From Thalassobaculum fulvum (GTDB lineage Bacteria; Pseudomonadota; Alphaproteobacteria; Thalassobaculales; Thalassobaculaceae), in NCBI RefSeq assembly GCF_014652915.1, contig NZ_BMZS01000005.1:310001-374000 (forward strand): DNA of 64,000 bases. Direction: 5' to 3'. Positions 42,760 through 50,794 of this stretch are shown piece by piece. Made by a program: the position numbers and the translations under genes. How positions within the stretch are numbered: the first letter of the stretch is position 1; the number at the start of each line of letters is the position of its first letter. Under the pieces are notes generated by a model. That model saw only the letters and a list, made by a program, of their open reading frames with translations, had not been told where the DNA came from and ran no database searches.

Positions 42760-43970
42760 CCGACGCCTTCGCCACCCGTCCCCGGCCGGCGCCGCCCAGC
42801 CTGGCGGTGCTGGAGGTCGGGTTCCGCCCGTTCTTCCTGGCCGGTGCCGCCTGGGCCGTGGCGGCCCTGGCGATCTGGCTGGCCGCCCTCGATGGCCGGC
42901 TGTCGCCCGGCGGAACCGTGTACGGGCCGCTCCTCTGGCATGCCCACGAGATGGTGTTCGGGGTGGGGGCCGCCGTCGTCGGCGGCTTCCTGCTTACCGC
43001 GGTCCCGAGCTGGACCGGGCAGCCTAAGCTGGTCGGCGGCGGGCTGGCGCTGCTGGTCGTAGCCTGGGCGCTCGGACGGGCCGTCATGCTGGTCCCGGAT
43101 TCCGTCGGGCTGCCGGCGGTCATTGCCGTCGACCTGGCGTTCCTCGCGATCCTGGCGGTGCGCACCGGCTGGCAGGTGCGGGCCAGCCGCAACTGGCGGA
43201 ACCTGCCGGTGGTGGCCGGTCCGATGCTGCTGCTGACCGGCAACCTGCTGTTCCATGCCGAGGCGGCCGGCCTGCTGACTGCCGGCGGCGACTTCGGGGC
43301 CGAACTCGGACTGGCGGCGATCGTGCTGCTGGTCGCGGTGATCGGCGGGCGGATCATCCCCGCCTTCACCCGCAACTGGCTGATGAACACCGGCCGCGGC
43401 GGCCCGCTGCCGGTCGAGCCGGCCCGCTTCGACGTCGCCGTGCTGCTGGCGACGTCGGTGGCGTTCGCGGCGTGGCTCGGCTGGTCGACGTCATTCGAGA
43501 CCGGGGTCCTGGCGGCCGTCGTCGCGGCCGGGCACGCGGTCCGGCTGCTGCGCTGGCGCGGCTGGCGGACCGGGGCCGAGCCGCTGGTCTGGGTGCTGCA
43601 CCTCGGCTACCTGTGGGTTCCGGTCGGCTTCGCCCTGATGGCCGGGGCGGCGCTCGCGCCCGAGGCGGTGCCGGAGGCGGCGGTGCTGCACGCCTTCGCC
43701 GCCGGCGCGATGGGCACGATGATGCTGGCGATGATGACCAGGGCGACCCTCGGCCACACCGGCCGGGCGCTGACCGCCGACCGGGCGACCGCCGCCGTCT
43801 ACCTGCTGATCACCGTCACCGCGGCGCTGCGGGTGACCGCCGCTCTGGTACCCGACCTGTACGGGACGGCGATCGCCCTTTCAGGGGCCGGGTGGATCAT
43901 GGCGTTCGGGGTCTACCTGCTGGCGTACGCGCCGAAGCTGTGCCGGCGCCGGGTCGCCGCCGGGGGCTGA
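42756..43970 (+). CDS. nnrS: NnrS family protein (haem-copper membrane protein, nitrosative stress)
   Basis: Polytopic membrane protein of 404 residues with about twelve hydrophobic segments. NnrS landmarks are VGFRPFFLAGAAWAV near the start, LLWHAHEMVFGVGAAVVGGF with the conserved histidines, GGRIIPAFTRNWLM in the middle and LHAFAAGAMGTMMLAMMTRATLGHTGR (short: GAMGTMMLAMMTRATLGHTG). NnrS is known to lower the damage by NO to iron-sulphur enzymes. It is coupled to the DUF1858 gene and lies under the NnrR box. Confidence 0.93.
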   Translation: MTDAFATRPRPAPPSLAVLEVGFRPFFLAGAAWAVAALAIWLAALDGRLSPGGTVYGPLLWHAHEMVFGVGAAVVGGFLLTAVPSWTGQPKLVGGGLALLVVAWALGRAVMLVPDSVGLPAVIAVDLAFLAILAVRTGWQVRASRNWRNLPVVAGPMLLLTGNLLFHAEAAGLLTAGGDFGAELGLAAIVLLVAVIGGRIIPAFTRNWLMNTGRGGPLPVEPARFDVAVLLATSVAFAAWLGWSTSFETGVLAAVVAAGHAVRLLRWRGWRTGAEPLVWVLHLGYLWVPVGFALMAGAALAPEAVPEAAVLHAFAAGAMGTMMLAMMTRATLGHTGRALTADRATAAVYLLITVTAALRVTAALVPDLYGTAIALSGAGWIMAFGVYLLAYAPKLCRRRVAAGG

Positions 43971-44120
43971 TCGAGGACTCCTCCGATCCCTCTGGTCTTC
44001 GGTGGTCGGGGCGCTCTACCATCGCGGCAACCACGCCGATCGTCGGGCGCTGCGGGGAGCGGGCATCCTGCCGGCCCCCGCCGCCCGTCCTTTCCGAACG
44101 AACCCCTGCCGGAGACCCCG

Positions 44121-45293
44121 ATGCCCATCAACAACCGCATTGCCGACTTCCACGACGAGATGACCGAGTGGCGGCGCGACTTCCACGCCCATCCGGAGAT
44201 CGGGCTCGAGGAGTTCCGGACCTCGGCGATCGTCGCCGAGAAGCTGGAATCCTGGGGCATCGAGGTGCACCGGGGGATCGGCGAGACCGGCGTCGTCGGG
44301 GTGCTGCGCGGTACCGGCAGCGGCACCGGCACCGTCGGCCTGCGCGCCGACATGGACGCCCTGCCGATGCAGGAGGAGAGCGACGTTCCCTACCGCTCGA
44401 CCATCGAGAACCGCATGCACGCCTGCGGCCACGACGGCCACACCACCATGCTGCTGGGGGCTGCCAAGTACCTGGCCGAGACCCGGAACTTCGACGGCAC
44501 CGTGCACTTCATCTTCCAGCCGGCCGAGGAGGGCCGCGGCGGCGCCAAGAAGATGGTCGAGGACGGGCTGTTCGAGCGGTTCCCGTGCGACAGCGTGTTC
44601 GGCATCCACAACGCACCGCACCTGCCGGCCGGCACCATGGCGTTCCGCGGCGGCCCGATCCTGGCGTCGGCCGACCGCGCGACCATGACCGTGCACGGCA
44701 AGGGCGCCCACGCCGCCCGGCCGCATGACGGGGTCGACCCGATCGCCGTCGGCGTCCAGCTCTACCAGGCGGTGCAGACCGTGGTGAGCCGCAACGTCGA
44801 CCCGCTGAAGTCGGTGGTGATGAGCATTACCCAGTTCCACGCCGGCACCGCCAACAACGTCATCCCGGCGAGCGCCCAGCTGATCGCCTCGATCCGCACC
44901 TTCGACGCCGAGGTCCAGGATCTGGTCGAGAAGCGCCTGCAGGAGATCTGCGACGGCGTCGGCCGGATGTACGGCGCGCGGGTCGAGCTGGAGTACCTGC
45001 GCGGCGTCCCGCCGACCGTCAATGCGGTCGACGAGGCCGACTTCGCCGCCGGGATCGGCGACCAGATCGTCGGCGGCGACAAGGTCGACCGCGAGCCGGA
45101 GCTGGCCATGGGCAGCGAGGACTTCTCGATCATGCTCGCCAAGCGCCCCGGCGCGTTCGTGTGGCTCGGCGGCGGCGCGCCCGGCAAGGACTACGGCCTG
45201 CACCACCCGAAGTACGACTTCAACGACGAGGTGCTGCCGGTCGGCGCGTCGTTCTTCGCCAAGGTGGTCGAGAGCAAGCTGCCGCGGCAGTAG
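44121..45293 (+). CDS. M20 family amidohydrolase (hippurate hydrolase-like)
   Basis: Metallopeptidase-type amidohydrolase of 390 residues. Metal ligands are in HACGHDGHTTMLLGA, PAEEGRGGAKKM and the late AMGSEDFSIML; HPEIGLEEFRTS is the usual N-terminal motif. Such enzymes remove acyl groups from N-acyl amino acids (hippurate, N-acetyl-diaminopimelate, IAA conjugates). The substrate is not predictable. It stands alone with nnrS behind and a dispersed repeat at its 3' end. ATG 44121 follows CCGGAGACCCCG. Confidence 0.92.
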   Translation: MPINNRIADFHDEMTEWRRDFHAHPEIGLEEFRTSAIVAEKLESWGIEVHRGIGETGVVGVLRGTGSGTGTVGLRADMDALPMQEESDVPYRSTIENRMHACGHDGHTTMLLGAAKYLAETRNFDGTVHFIFQPAEEGRGGAKKMVEDGLFERFPCDSVFGIHNAPHLPAGTMAFRGGPILASADRATMTVHGKGAHAARPHDGVDPIAVGVQLYQAVQTVVSRNVDPLKSVVMSITQFHAGTANNVIPASAQLIASIRTFDAEVQDLVEKRLQEICDGVGRMYGARVELEYLRGVPPTVNAVDEADFAAGIGDQIVGGDKVDREPELAMGSEDFSIMLAKRPGAFVWLGGGAPGKDYGLHHPKYDFNDEVLPVGASFFAKVVESKLPRQ

Positions 45294-45306
45294 CCGTTTC
45301 CTCTCG

Positions 45307-45411
45307 CCCTCATCCCGGACGACTGCGCCGCCCCCGGCGCGGTCGATCCGGGACCCCGAGGGACACTGGCCGATAGGTCCCGGGTCACGCTTCGCTCGCC
45401 CGGGATGAGGG
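45307..45411. repeat. Dispersed intergenic inverted repeat, copy 4 (short variant)
   Basis: CCCTCATCCCGG (45307-45318) and CCGGGATGAGG (45400-45411) are inverted arms; inside, GATCCGGGACCC and GGTCCCGGGTC face each other. It is a diverged, shorter member of the same family, between the convergent amidohydrolase and manD genes. Confidence 0.75.
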
Positions 45412-45431
45412 GAAGAAGAGAGCGCTGACCC

Positions 45432-46640
45432 TCACCAGCTCCAGAGCGTGCCGTCGGGCAGCCGGGCGACCGGCAGCTGGGCCGGCTCGTAGGGGTATTT
45501 CGCGGCCAGCGTCTCGTCGATCTCGACGCCGTGGCCGGGCGTCTCGCCCGGGTGCATGTAGCCGTCCTCGAACCGGTAGGCGTGCGGGAACACCTCGTCG
45601 GTCAGCGGCTCGTGCGCCATGTGCTCCTGCACCCCGAAGTTCGGGACCCAGAGCGCGAAGTGCAGGGCCGCCCCCATGCACACCGGCGACATGTCGGTGG
45701 CGCCGTGGCAGCCGGTGCGCACGCCGTACAGAGCGGCCAGGTCGGCGATCCGCCGCAGGTGGGTGATGCCGCCGGCATGCACCACCGAGGCGCGGATGTA
45801 GTCGATCAGCTGCCCCTCGATCAGGTCCTTGCAGTCCCAGATGGTGTTGAACACCTCGCCGACCGCGACCGGCGTCACCGTATGCTGCCGGATCAGCCGG
45901 AAGCTCTCCTGGTTCTCGGCTGGGGTCGGGTCCTCCATCCAGAACAGCCGGTACGGCTCCAGGCTCTTGCCCAGGCGCGCCGCCTCGATCGGGGTCAGCC
46001 GGTGGTGGACGTCGTGCAGCAGGTGCGGGCCCATGCCGTACTTGTCGCGCAGCGCCTCGAACAGCTTCGGGGTGAAGTCCAGGTAGGGCTCGGTCGCCCA
46101 GATCGACTCCTGCGGCAGGCCCTTGGTCGCCGGCTCGTAGTGACCGTCCTTCTTGCCGATACCGTAGACGCCCGCGACCCCGGGGATGCCGGACTGGGCG
46201 CGGACCGCCTTGTAGCCCTTTTCCAGGTACTCGCCGACCCGGTCGACGGTCTCGGCCAGGTCGCGGCCGTTGGCATGGGCGTAGACCATGGCGCCGTCGC
46301 GGCTGCGGCCGCCGAGCAGCTGGTAGAGCGGAACGCCCAGGGCCTTGGCCTTGAGGTCCCACAGCGCGGTGTCGACCGCGGCGATCGCCGCCATGGTCAC
46401 CGGCCCGCGGCGCCAGTAGGCGCCCTTGTAGAGGAACTGCCAGAGGTCCTCGATGCGGTGGGCGTCGCGGCCGATCAGGCAGGGGATCACATGGTCGGTC
46501 AGGTACGAGGCGACCGCCAGCTCGCGCCCGTTCAGGGTGGCGTCGCCGATCCCGTGCAGCCCCTGGTCGGTCTCGATCTTCAGGGTGACGAAGTTGCGGC
46601 CGGGGCAGGTGACGATGACGCGGGCGCTCTCGATCTTCAT
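45432..46640 (-). CDS. manD: D-mannonate dehydratase, ManD type (enolase superfamily)
   Basis: Enolase-superfamily dehydratase of 402 residues. Every residue described for the Novosphingobium ManD is in place at the same number: R147, Y159, metal ligands D210, E236 and E262, H212, H312, E339 and a terminal W402. This predicts the high-activity form that turns D-mannonate into 2-keto-3-deoxy-D-gluconate. It is the third step of glucuronate breakdown, served by uxaC and uxuB downstream of the TRAP genes on the other strand. Confidence 0.95.
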   Translation of the reverse strand: MKIESARVIVTCPGRNFVTLKIETDQGLHGIGDATLNGRELAVASYLTDHVIPCLIGRDAHRIEDLWQFLYKGAYWRRGPVTMAAIAAVDTALWDLKAKALGVPLYQLLGGRSRDGAMVYAHANGRDLAETVDRVGEYLEKGYKAVRAQSGIPGVAGVYGIGKKDGHYEPATKGLPQESIWATEPYLDFTPKLFEALRDKYGMGPHLLHDVHHRLTPIEAARLGKSLEPYRLFWMEDPTPAENQESFRLIRQHTVTPVAVGEVFNTIWDCKDLIEGQLIDYIRASVVHAGGITHLRRIADLAALYGVRTGCHGATDMSPVCMGAALHFALWVPNFGVQEHMAHEPLTDEVFPHAYRFEDGYMHPGETPGHGVEIDETLAAKYPYEPAQLPVARLPDGTLWSW

Positions 46641-46696
46641 GGGCGTGCCGGTTTCTCGGTGGCGGGGACGATGGGGGAGCGGCGGACGAACGCTGT

Positions 46697-46821
46697 CGCA
46701 TGGGGCCCGGCTCTCCGCGGCTTTGCCGCTACGGCCGGGATGAGGTGAGAAGGAAGGCTCTCAACCCCTGTCCTCATCCCGGACGGACGCGCCGCTCCGG
46801 CGCGACCGATCCGGGACCCAC
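46697..46821. repeat. Dispersed intergenic inverted repeat, copy 5
   Basis: Left arm GCATGGGGCCCGGCTC through CGGCCGGGATGAGG; right arm CCTCATCCCGGACGGACGC through CGATCCGGGACCCACGGC. It lies between the gntR 3' end and manD start, both leftward. Confidence 0.8.
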
Positions 46822-46851
46822 GGCGCGACGGGCGCATCAAGCCGGCCCCGG

Positions 46852-47565
46852 TCATGCGGCAGACTCGGCCAGGTCGGACGGCTCGGGCTCGAACAGGTCG
46901 GGGAACCGTTCGGCGAGCGTGGGCAGCGAAGTCAGGATTTCGCTCAGGTGGGTGCGCATCGCCGCTTCCGCCCCCGCCGGATCATGCGCCGCGATGGCGT
47001 CCACGATCGCCTCGTGCTGGTCGATCAGCCGGGACAGCGGCGTGGCTTCGGGCAGGCTGAGATAGCGCACCCGGTCCATCTGCGCCTTCATGTCCTCGAC
47101 CACGTGCCAGGCGTACTCGCAGCCGACGCCGAGCGCGAGGCCGCGATGGAACGCCTCGTCGAGCGGGAAGAACCGGTCCGGGCGCTCGTCCGAGGCGACC
47201 TTGCGTTGCGCGTTCACGGTCTCGCGCAGGGCGCGGACCGCGCTGCCGGGCAGCTCGAGGGCGGCCTTGCGCACCACGGCGACCTCGACTGCCTCGCGCA
47301 CGAACCGCACGTCGTAGACCTGGCGGGCCGAGATCTTGACGACGTAGGTGCCGCGCTGCGGGCGGATGCTGAGCAGGCCGGCCTCGCTCAGCTTGATGAA
47401 CGCCTCGCGCACCGGCTGGCGGCTGACGCCGAACCGGTCGGCGACGTCCTTCTCCGACAGCGCCTGGCCGGGCCGGAAGGCCATCTCGACGATGGCGCTG
47501 CGCAGCTCCTTGAACACCCGGCTGGCGACGGATTCCGGCCCGTCCTGGCTGATCGGATTGAGCAT
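46852..47565 (-). CDS. GntR-family transcriptional regulator (FadR/FCD subfamily), hexuronate cluster
   Basis: Regulator of 237 residues. The winged helix (about 12-75) has VADRFGVSRQPVREAFIKLSE, and the FCD domain (about 85-220) has FFPLDEAFHRGLALGVGC and LIDQHEAIVDAI with metal histidines. It sits between manD and the divergent TRAP-uxaC-uxuB genes, so it is probably the uronate repressor, similar in role to UxuR/ExuR; ligand would be an uronate or mannonate. Its likely operators are the 8-base direct repeats at 47649-47672. Confidence 0.92.
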   Translation of the reverse strand: MLNPISQDGPESVASRVFKELRSAIVEMAFRPGQALSEKDVADRFGVSRQPVREAFIKLSEAGLLSIRPQRGTYVVKISARQVYDVRFVREAVEVAVVRKAALELPGSAVRALRETVNAQRKVASDERPDRFFPLDEAFHRGLALGVGCEYAWHVVEDMKAQMDRVRYLSLPEATPLSRLIDQHEAIVDAIAAHDPAGAEAAMRTHLSEILTSLPTLAERFPDLFEPEPSDLAESAA

Positions 47566-47648
47566 CGCCGTCCCCTTTGCGGCTCGTTGCGTCCCTGTTG
47601 CCGGCGATTCTGCACCAAAGCCGGGACGGCATTGTCATTCGATTTCAA

Positions 47649-47672
47649 CCATACTACCATACTAGCATTCTA
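47649..47672. promoter_or_regulatory. Three 8-bp direct repeats in the hexuronate divergent promoter
   Basis: CCATACTA, CCATACTA and GCATTCTA follow one another without a gap. TTGTCA at 47632-47637 with TACCAT at 47655-47660 (17-base spacer) would place the array over the -10 box of the TRAP operon. Repressor binding is inferred; direct repeats are unusual for FCD-type GntR proteins. Confidence 0.5.
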
Positions 47673-47748
47673 ACCAAGCATCAACGCCCGACACGGGCGG
47701 GCAATCGGGCCCGGACAGGGCCACACAGCAGGGGCGCAGGAGGAAACG

Positions 47749-48771
47749 ATGACCATGGTGACGAGGACTCTGCGCGCCGCGGCGATCGGCGCGATCGTGG
47801 CGGCGGGGATCGGTGCGGCGGGAATCGGGGCGGCGGGAATCGGGGCGACCGGGGTCGCCCTGGCGGCGGACTACACGCTGAACGTCAACACCGCGCTGCA
47901 GCCGCAGGACCCGCTGTTCAAGGGCCTGAACGCGTTCAAGGAGAATGTCGAGAAGGGCTCGGGCGGCAAGATCGCGGTCCGGCTGTTCCCGGGCTCGCAG
48001 CTCGGCAAGGACGAGGACGTGCTGGAGCAGGCCCGCGCCGGCGCCGGCGTGGCGGTGGTCGTCGACGGCGGCCGGCTCGCCGTCTACACCAAGGAGTTCG
48101 GCGTCCTCGGGGCGCCGTACCTCGCGTCCGGCTATGACGGGGTGCGCAAGGTCGTGACCTCGCCGATGTTCGAGACCTGGGTCGAGAAGCTGCGCAAGGC
48201 GGCCGGCCTGCAGGTGCTGTCGTTCAACTGGTGGCAGGGCGAGCGCCACCTGGTGACCAACGTGCCGGTCAGGGTGCCGGCCGACCTCGCCGGCATCCGC
48301 ATGCGCACGCCGGGCGCGCCGGTGTGGATGGAGACCATCCGGGCGATGGGGGCCACTCCGACCCCGATGGGCTGGGCCGAGGTCTATACCGCCATGCAGC
48401 AGAAGGTGATCGACGCTCTCGAGGCGCAGAGCCCGGCGGTGTACAACTCCAAGCACTACGAGGTGGCCAAGTACCTGACCAAGAGCGGCCACATCAACCT
48501 GATCACCGGCGTGGTGACCAGCGCCGCCTGGTTCGACGGACTGCCGGCCGACCTGCAGGCGCTGGTCCGCGACGAGGCCCTCAAGGCCGGCGACATCGCC
48601 TCGCGCGGCACCGAGGCATCGCTCGCCGACTACGAGAAGCAGATGCAGGCCAAGGGCATGACGGTCACCGAGATCGACGTGACGCCGTTCGTGGAGGCGA
48701 CCAAGCCGGTGTACGAAAAGCTCGGCTACGGCGAGCTGCGGGTCGAGCTGAACAAGTTCCTCGGGAACTGA
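47749..48771 (+). CDS. dctP: TRAP transporter solute-binding protein (DctP), hexuronate cluster
   Basis: DctP-family periplasmic binding protein of 340 residues. The leader contains three in-frame 15-bp repeats (47806-47850) giving GIGAA, GIGAA, GIGAT, then ALAADYTL at the cleavage site. The ligand arginine is in LAGIRMRTPGAPVWMETI, followed by GWAEVYTAMQQKVIDALEAQ. AGGAGGAAACG precedes ATG 47749. Context (UxaC, UxuB, ManD) argues for glucuronate, galacturonate or an aldonate as ligand. A dispersed repeat separates it from dctQ. Confidence 0.94.
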   Translation: MTMVTRTLRAAAIGAIVAAGIGAAGIGAAGIGATGVALAADYTLNVNTALQPQDPLFKGLNAFKENVEKGSGGKIAVRLFPGSQLGKDEDVLEQARAGAGVAVVVDGGRLAVYTKEFGVLGAPYLASGYDGVRKVVTSPMFETWVEKLRKAAGLQVLSFNWWQGERHLVTNVPVRVPADLAGIRMRTPGAPVWMETIRAMGATPTPMGWAEVYTAMQQKVIDALEAQSPAVYNSKHYEVAKYLTKSGHINLITGVVTSAAWFDGLPADLQALVRDEALKAGDIASRGTEASLADYEKQMQAKGMTVTEIDVTPFVEATKPVYEKLGYGELRVELNKFLGN

Positions 48772-48790
48772 GGCGCAGCGCCCGACGCAT

Positions 48791-48927
48791 CGCGTGGCTT
48801 CCGGAGTCCGCTGCGCGGCTCCGGAATGACGGGAAAGAGAGAGGCGGCCGGCTGTCCCGGGCTTCCTCTCTCCGACATCGTCATCCCGGTGCGGCCGCGA
48901 AGCGGACGACTCCGGGATCCACGGCGC
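48791..48927. repeat. Dispersed intergenic inverted repeat, copy 6, inside the TRAP operon
   Basis: Left arm CGCGTGGCTTCCGGAGTCCG through GGCTCCGGAATGACG; right arm CGTCATCCCGGTGCGGCCGC through CGACTCCGGGATCCACGGCG. It lies in the 224-base gap between dctP and dctQ, both rightward, so it is transcribed as part of the operon and would fold into a long hairpin. Confidence 0.83.
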
Positions 48928-48995
48928 GACGGGCACCCCGATCCGAGTGCGCTATCGTGTGTCCCGGCGGCGCGCAACTCCGATAGAGGCGACGA

Positions 48996-49511
48996 ATGAG
49001 TGGCATGCTCCTCAGGGTCGAGGCATGGCTCGCCGGTGGCCTGCTCGCGGTCATCGTGTTCCTGGTGTTCATCGCCGGCATCATGCGGTGGTTCGGCCAG
49101 CCGCTGGTCTGGTCGGTCGACCTGGCGCAGCTGCTGTTCGTGTGGGTCAGCTTCCTCGGGGCCGACATGGCGCTGCGCAAGCGCGCCCACATCGGCATCG
49201 ACTATCTGGTCCGCCGCCTGCCCGGGCGGCCGCGGGTGATCCTGGACGCCCTGCTGGCGGCGGTGTGCATCGCGTTTCTCGGGGTCATGGCGGTGCTCGG
49301 CTACCGGTTGACCATGCTCAACATGGAGCGGCTGTTCGGCGACAGCGGGATACCCTACGCCTTCGTGACGATCGCGGTGCCTGCCGGCTGCGTGCTGCTG
49401 GCCCTGACCCTGCTCGGCCAGGCCTGGGAGTCGCTGAGCAGGCTGCGCACCGAGGCCCGCCCGATCTTCACCGGCGGCAGCAGCGGCGAGATCGAGGAGC
49501 TGGTGCCGTGA
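48996..49511 (+). CDS. dctQ: TRAP transporter small permease (DctQ), hexuronate cluster
   Basis: Small four-helix TRAP subunit of 171 residues. The core WSVDLAQLLFVWVSFLGADM and ALRKRAHIGIDYLVRRLPG are DctQ-typical. Start ATG 48996 follows AGAGGCG. Its last codons overlap the dctM GTG start by four bases (GTGA at 49508-49511), which couples their translation. Confidence 0.93.
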   Translation: MSGMLLRVEAWLAGGLLAVIVFLVFIAGIMRWFGQPLVWSVDLAQLLFVWVSFLGADMALRKRAHIGIDYLVRRLPGRPRVILDALLAAVCIAFLGVMAVLGYRLTMLNMERLFGDSGIPYAFVTIAVPAGCVLLALTLLGQAWESLSRLRTEARPIFTGGSSGEIEELVP

Positions 49512-50782
49512 CCTTGCTGGCCGTCACGTTCTTCGTGCTGATGATCCTCGGCCTGCCGATCGCTTTCGCCATCGGCATCGCCGGGTTCACGTTCTTCGCG
49601 ACCGGGCCGATGCCGCCGTCGATCGGCGTCCAGCAGGTCGCCTCGGCGTCCCAGAGCTTCCCGCTGCTGGCGGTGCCGTTCTTCGTGCTGGCCGGACACA
49701 TGATGAACCGGACCGGCATCACCTCCCGGCTGATCGCCTGCTCGAGCGTGCTGGTCTCGTGGATGGCCGGCGGGCTGGCCCAGGTCTGCATCGTGCTGTC
49801 GACCCTGATGGGCGGGGTCTCCGGCTCGGCCGTCGCCGACGCCGCGATGGAGGCGCGGATCCTCGGCCCCGGCCTGATCGCCCGTGGGTACTCCCGGGGC
49901 TTCACCGCCGCGGTGATCGCCGTCAGCTCGCTGATCACCGCCACCATCCCGCCGAGCCTCGGGCTGATCCTGTACGGCTTCGTCGGCAACGTCTCGATCG
50001 GCCGGCTGTTCCTGGCCGGGATCGTGCCGGGCCTGCTGATGATGGCGTTCCTGATGGTCACCGCCTGGCTGATCGCTCGCCGCCGCGGCTACGGCGCCGA
50101 GGCCAAGGCGCCGCCGTCCCTGGCCGATGTCCGCCGCGCGGTGGCCGACGCCAAGTGGGCGCTGCTGTTTCCGCTGGCCCTGCTGTTCGCGATCCGCGGC
50201 GGCCTGTTCACCCCGTCCGAGGTCGGGGCGTTCGCCGTGGTCTACGCCGCCGTGGTCGGCTTCCTGCTGCACCGGGAGCTGACCTGGAAGAGGCTGACCG
50301 AGGCGCTGACCGAGGCGGTGGTCGACACCGGCATGATCATGCTGATCATCCTGTTCTCCGGCATGGTCGGCTACGCGATCATCTTCGAGCAGGCGCCGCA
50401 GTCGGTCGCCGCGGCGCTGACCGCGCTGACCGAGGAGCCGGTGCTGGTGGTGGCGCTGATCCTGGTGTTCCTGTTCGTCGCCGGCCTGTTCGTCGAGAGC
50501 ACGGTGCTGGTGCTGCTGCTGACCCCGATCTTCCTGCCGATCGTGCAGCCGCTCGGCGTCGACGGCGTGCATTTCGGCATCCTGATGATGACGGTGGTCA
50601 CCCTCGGCTCGATGACGCCGCCGGTCGGCGTGGCGATGTACACGGTGTGCAGCCTGCTCGACTGTCCGGTCGAGGAGTACGTCGTGGAATCGCTGCCGTT
50701 CGTCGGGGCCGTAGTCGCGCTGATCGTCGTCTTGACCCTTTGGCCGGGGCTGGTGCTGTTTATCCCGAATGCCCTGATGTGA
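49508..50782 (+). CDS. dctM: TRAP transporter large permease (DctM), hexuronate cluster
   Basis: Large TRAP membrane subunit of 424 residues, about twelve hydrophobic segments. Landmarks are FPLLAVPFFVLAGHMMNRTG, GGVSGSAVADAAMEARILGP, ITATIPPSLGLILYGFVGN and TLGSMTPPVGVAMYTVCSLL. It is started by GTG overlapping the dctQ stop. uxaC begins 12 bases after its stop, so transport and breakdown genes are one operon. Confidence 0.95.
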   Translation: MTLLAVTFFVLMILGLPIAFAIGIAGFTFFATGPMPPSIGVQQVASASQSFPLLAVPFFVLAGHMMNRTGITSRLIACSSVLVSWMAGGLAQVCIVLSTLMGGVSGSAVADAAMEARILGPGLIARGYSRGFTAAVIAVSSLITATIPPSLGLILYGFVGNVSIGRLFLAGIVPGLLMMAFLMVTAWLIARRRGYGAEAKAPPSLADVRRAVADAKWALLFPLALLFAIRGGLFTPSEVGAFAVVYAAVVGFLLHRELTWKRLTEALTEAVVDTGMIMLIILFSGMVGYAIIFEQAPQSVAAALTALTEEPVLVVALILVFLFVAGLFVESTVLVLLLTPIFLPIVQPLGVDGVHFGILMMTVVTLGSMTPPVGVAMYTVCSLLDCPVEEYVVESLPFVGAVVALIVVLTLWPGLVLFIPNALM

Positions 50783-50794
50783 TAGGCCCCAGTC

